Shown here: positions 14,518-15,937 of the stretch, piece after piece | How positions within the stretch are numbered: the stretch's first letter is position 1 | Layout of the letters: every line of letters starts with the position of its first letter | DNA from: Chloroflexota bacterium | GTDB lineage: Bacteria; Chloroflexota; Dehalococcoidia; DSTF01; JACRBR01 | Direction: 5' to 3' | Assembly (NCBI GenBank): GCA_016213125.1 | Contig: JACRBR010000019.1 | Location: forward strand, 1-15,937 | Length of the DNA stretch: 15,937 bases | The notes under the pieces: model-generated | The model's input: the letters and a program-made list of their open reading frames with translations, nothing else | Told to the model about the DNA's origin: nothing | Database searches by the model: none | Program-made: the position numbers and the translations under genes

Positions 14518-15738
14518 TCAGCCCGCCTGCCGCGGTGATAACGACGGCGACGTGCGCGGATCGTCGCCCAGCATGCGCTCGTGCCGCGCGATCTCCCAGT
14601 CGGCCCAGCGATAGAGCAGGTGGCGCAGTGGCCCCAGCTTCTTCGGCAGGTCGGGATAGGTCAGGTCGCCGCGAATGATCTGCTGCAGGTAGCGCCAGAA
14701 CCGGTCGTTGTACTTCAGCATCAGCACAGAGAACGCCGGCAGCCGCTGGAGGATGATCATCAGCCGCCGCGACGCCAGGATCTCCTCGGCCATCACAGCG
14801 TCCAGCCCGCGCTGGTAGCCGGAGAGGTCGTGCACGTCACCAGCGAGAAAGCGCTGCGCCTCCGCCGCGGCCAGCCGCCCGCTTACGAACGCCGCCCAGA
14901 TGCCCTCACCCGAGAGCGGGTCCACCAGCGCGGCCGCATCGCCCGCCAGCATCGCGTTGCCGCGCACGACGGGCTCCCCGTCGCGCCGCAGCGGAAGCTG
15001 GTAGCCACGGTGACCTTCCAGCCGCGCTGCGTCGAGCCCGAGATAGCGCGTGTAGCGCACCAGGCGGTCGCGGAGCGTCGGCCCCACGGCCTTCCAGCCG
15101 CCGACGCCGATGTTCAGGTGGTCGCCCTTCGGGAACACCCACCCGTACCCGCCGGGGATTCCACCCAGGTCGAGCGCGATCATCCGCTCCCATCGCGCGG
15201 CAAGCGCACCGTCCAGCGGGTAGTTCGCCTCGAACGCCACCGCGTGCTCGCCCGCCGGCTTCAGCCCCAGCGCCGTCGCCGTCGGCCCGTTCACGCCGTC
15301 CGCCCCGATGAGGACGCGCGCCTCGAACACATCGCCGGACGCACGCACCAGCACGCCCCGATCGTCGAGCGTGATCTGCCCGATGGGCGAGCCGTCGCGA
15401 AAGTCCGCGCCCGCGCAGGCCGCCTGCTCGGCGAGGTACGCATCGAGCCGCGACCGTTGCGTCATGCGGGCGAGCAACGTCGGGCTGTTGCGGTCGAACA
15501 TGCGGCTCATATCGGCGCTGACGCGCACGCCATAGATCTCCCGCTCGGTCACAGGGGACAGGTCGAGGTCGTTCTCGGCATCGGCGCGGAAGGTCACGCC
15601 CCCGCCGCACGGCTTCTCGCGCGGAAACTGCGCGCGGTCGAGCATGAGCACGCGCACCCCGGCCCGCGCCAGGTGGCGTGCGGCGGTGCTGCCCGCGGGC
15701 CCGGCGCCCGCGACGATCGCGTCGTAGTGCGTGGTCAC
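14518..15738 (-). CDS. Geranylgeranyl reductase family FAD-dependent oxidoreductase
   Basis: This 406-residue flavoprotein probably reduces double bonds of isoprenoid chains, or acts on a related lipid or quinone. The FAD-binding Rossmann motif GAGPAGSTAARHL is at 11-23. REKPCGGGV (40-48) is the conserved Cys-containing loop of the family, YGWVFPKGDHLNIGVGG is the hallmark substrate-cavity motif, and LAGDAAALVDPLSGEGI is the second FAD motif. The length is normal. The start is GTG 15738; TACACT lies six bases upstream, so it is probably leaderless, and no Shine-Dalgarno sequence is present. It ends at the hairpin repeats shared with the Rieske-like gene. The upstream minus-strand gene encodes a membrane protein 55 nt away. 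Confidence 0.9.
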   Translation of the reverse strand: MTTHYDAIVAGAGPAGSTAARHLARAGVRVLMLDRAQFPREKPCGGGVTFRADAENDLDLSPVTEREIYGVRVSADMSRMFDRNSPTLLARMTQRSRLDAYLAEQAACAGADFRDGSPIGQITLDDRGVLVRASGDVFEARVLIGADGVNGPTATALGLKPAGEHAVAFEANYPLDGALAARWERMIALDLGGIPGGYGWVFPKGDHLNIGVGGWKAVGPTLRDRLVRYTRYLGLDAARLEGHRGYQLPLRRDGEPVVRGNAMLAGDAAALVDPLSGEGIWAAFVSGRLAAAEAQRFLAGDVHDLSGYQRGLDAVMAEEILASRRLMIILQRLPAFSVLMLKYNDRFWRYLQQIIRGDLTYPDLPKKLGPLRHLLYRWADWEIARHERMLGDDPRTSPSLSPRQAG

Positions 15739-15744
15739 GTGGAC

Positions 15745-15750
15745 AGTGTA
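15745..15750 (-). promoter_or_regulatory. Putative -10 box of a leaderless promoter for the geranylgeranyl reductase gene
   Basis: On the minus strand TACACT is followed by GTCCAC and then the GTG at 15738. The six-base spacing matches three other genes in the window. No Shine-Dalgarno sequence or clear -35 box is seen. Confidence 0.45.
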
Positions 15751-15793
15751 GGAAACGAGTACGGTTCGCGCCCGCTGCGATGCAGGCCGCGGA

Positions 15794-15937
15794 TTAGGCG
15801 GCCCGCCGCGTAGCCGTCCGCTTGCCGTAGCGCATCGCGCCGATGGCCATCGTGGATTCCAACGTCTCCTCGCCGCCGACGGCGAGTGCCAGCACGGCCA
15901 GCCACAGGACCTGCCCCATCCAGGCCACCGCCAGCGC
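15794..15937 (-). CDS. C-terminal fragment of a membrane protein (5' end beyond the window)
   Basis: An open frame enters from the right edge and ends in TAA at 15794, giving 47 residues. The first 21 or so (ALAVAWMGQVLWLAVLALAVG) form a transmembrane helix, followed by a short polar stretch and a basic tail (RYGKRTATRRAA) that should face the cytoplasm by the positive-inside rule. Too little is visible to assign a family. It lies 55 nt upstream of the geranylgeranyl reductase gene on the same strand. Confidence 0.55.
   Translation of the reverse strand, partial: ALAVAWMGQVLWLAVLALAVGGEETLESTMAIGAMRYGKRTATRRAA

Noticed and set aside
14581..15813. Long plus-strand open frame (410 codons) opposite the geranylgeranyl reductase gene
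   Set aside because: The minus strand carries clear FAD and family motifs; the plus frame is Arg/Val/His-rich shadow.

Overview
The window is high-GC bacterial DNA without any RNA gene, mobile element, CRISPR array or phage gene that I can see. Several features suggest a Chloroflexota (Dehalococcoidia-like) bacterium or, less likely, an actinobacterium: an F420-type luciferase-like oxidoreductase, lipoproteins followed by Thr/Pro-rich linkers, PQQ-type sugar dehydrogenase lipoproteins, and several genes that look leaderless (a TANNNT box 6-7 nt before the start codon). This assignment is inferred from gene style only, not from a marker gene.

Layout. Positions 1-1666 (minus strand) hold two tandem paralogous glucose/sorbosone dehydrogenase-type lipoproteins. 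The first in transcription order (501-1666) carries a one-base frameshift near 885; the second runs off the left edge. A divergent promoter region (1667-1885) contains a phased TTAA repeat that looks like a PHO box. It precedes the main block, 1886-8556 (plus strand): pstS, pstC, pstA, pstB, phoU, a PhoB/RegX3-type response regulator and a PhoR-type histidine kinase. This is a complete phosphate uptake and sensing operon, with overlapping starts and stops inside pstCAB and a strong hairpin after pstS that probably keeps pstS expression above pstCAB.

From 8557 onward the genes are short and unrelated. A GNAT acetyltransferase and a DUF167 protein are coupled on the minus strand. A large-hairpin intergenic region separates them from an XRE/MmyB-like regulator (plus). 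A luciferase-like oxidoreductase (minus) overlaps the regulator tail to tail. Then come an unknown lipoprotein (plus), a Cys/Pro-rich secreted protein (minus), and a divergent short upstream ORF plus a membrane-anchored protein that resembles a Rieske domain whose four cluster ligands are missing. A geranylgeranyl-reductase-type flavoprotein (minus) and the last 47 codons of a membrane protein (minus) close the window.

How the genes work together. Low phosphate would be sensed through the Pst transporter, PhoU and PhoR; PhoB would bind the PHO box and induce the whole operon. The other genes show no clear pathway link. The least expected part is 13636-14441: a putative leaderless 32-codon ORF whose stop overlaps, as ATGA, the start of a cluster-less Rieske-like protein. 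No stretch longer than 300 bases lacks a gene; the four larger gaps (1667-1885, 9346-9552, 11391-11555, 13494-13635) are described in the promoter and repeat entries.
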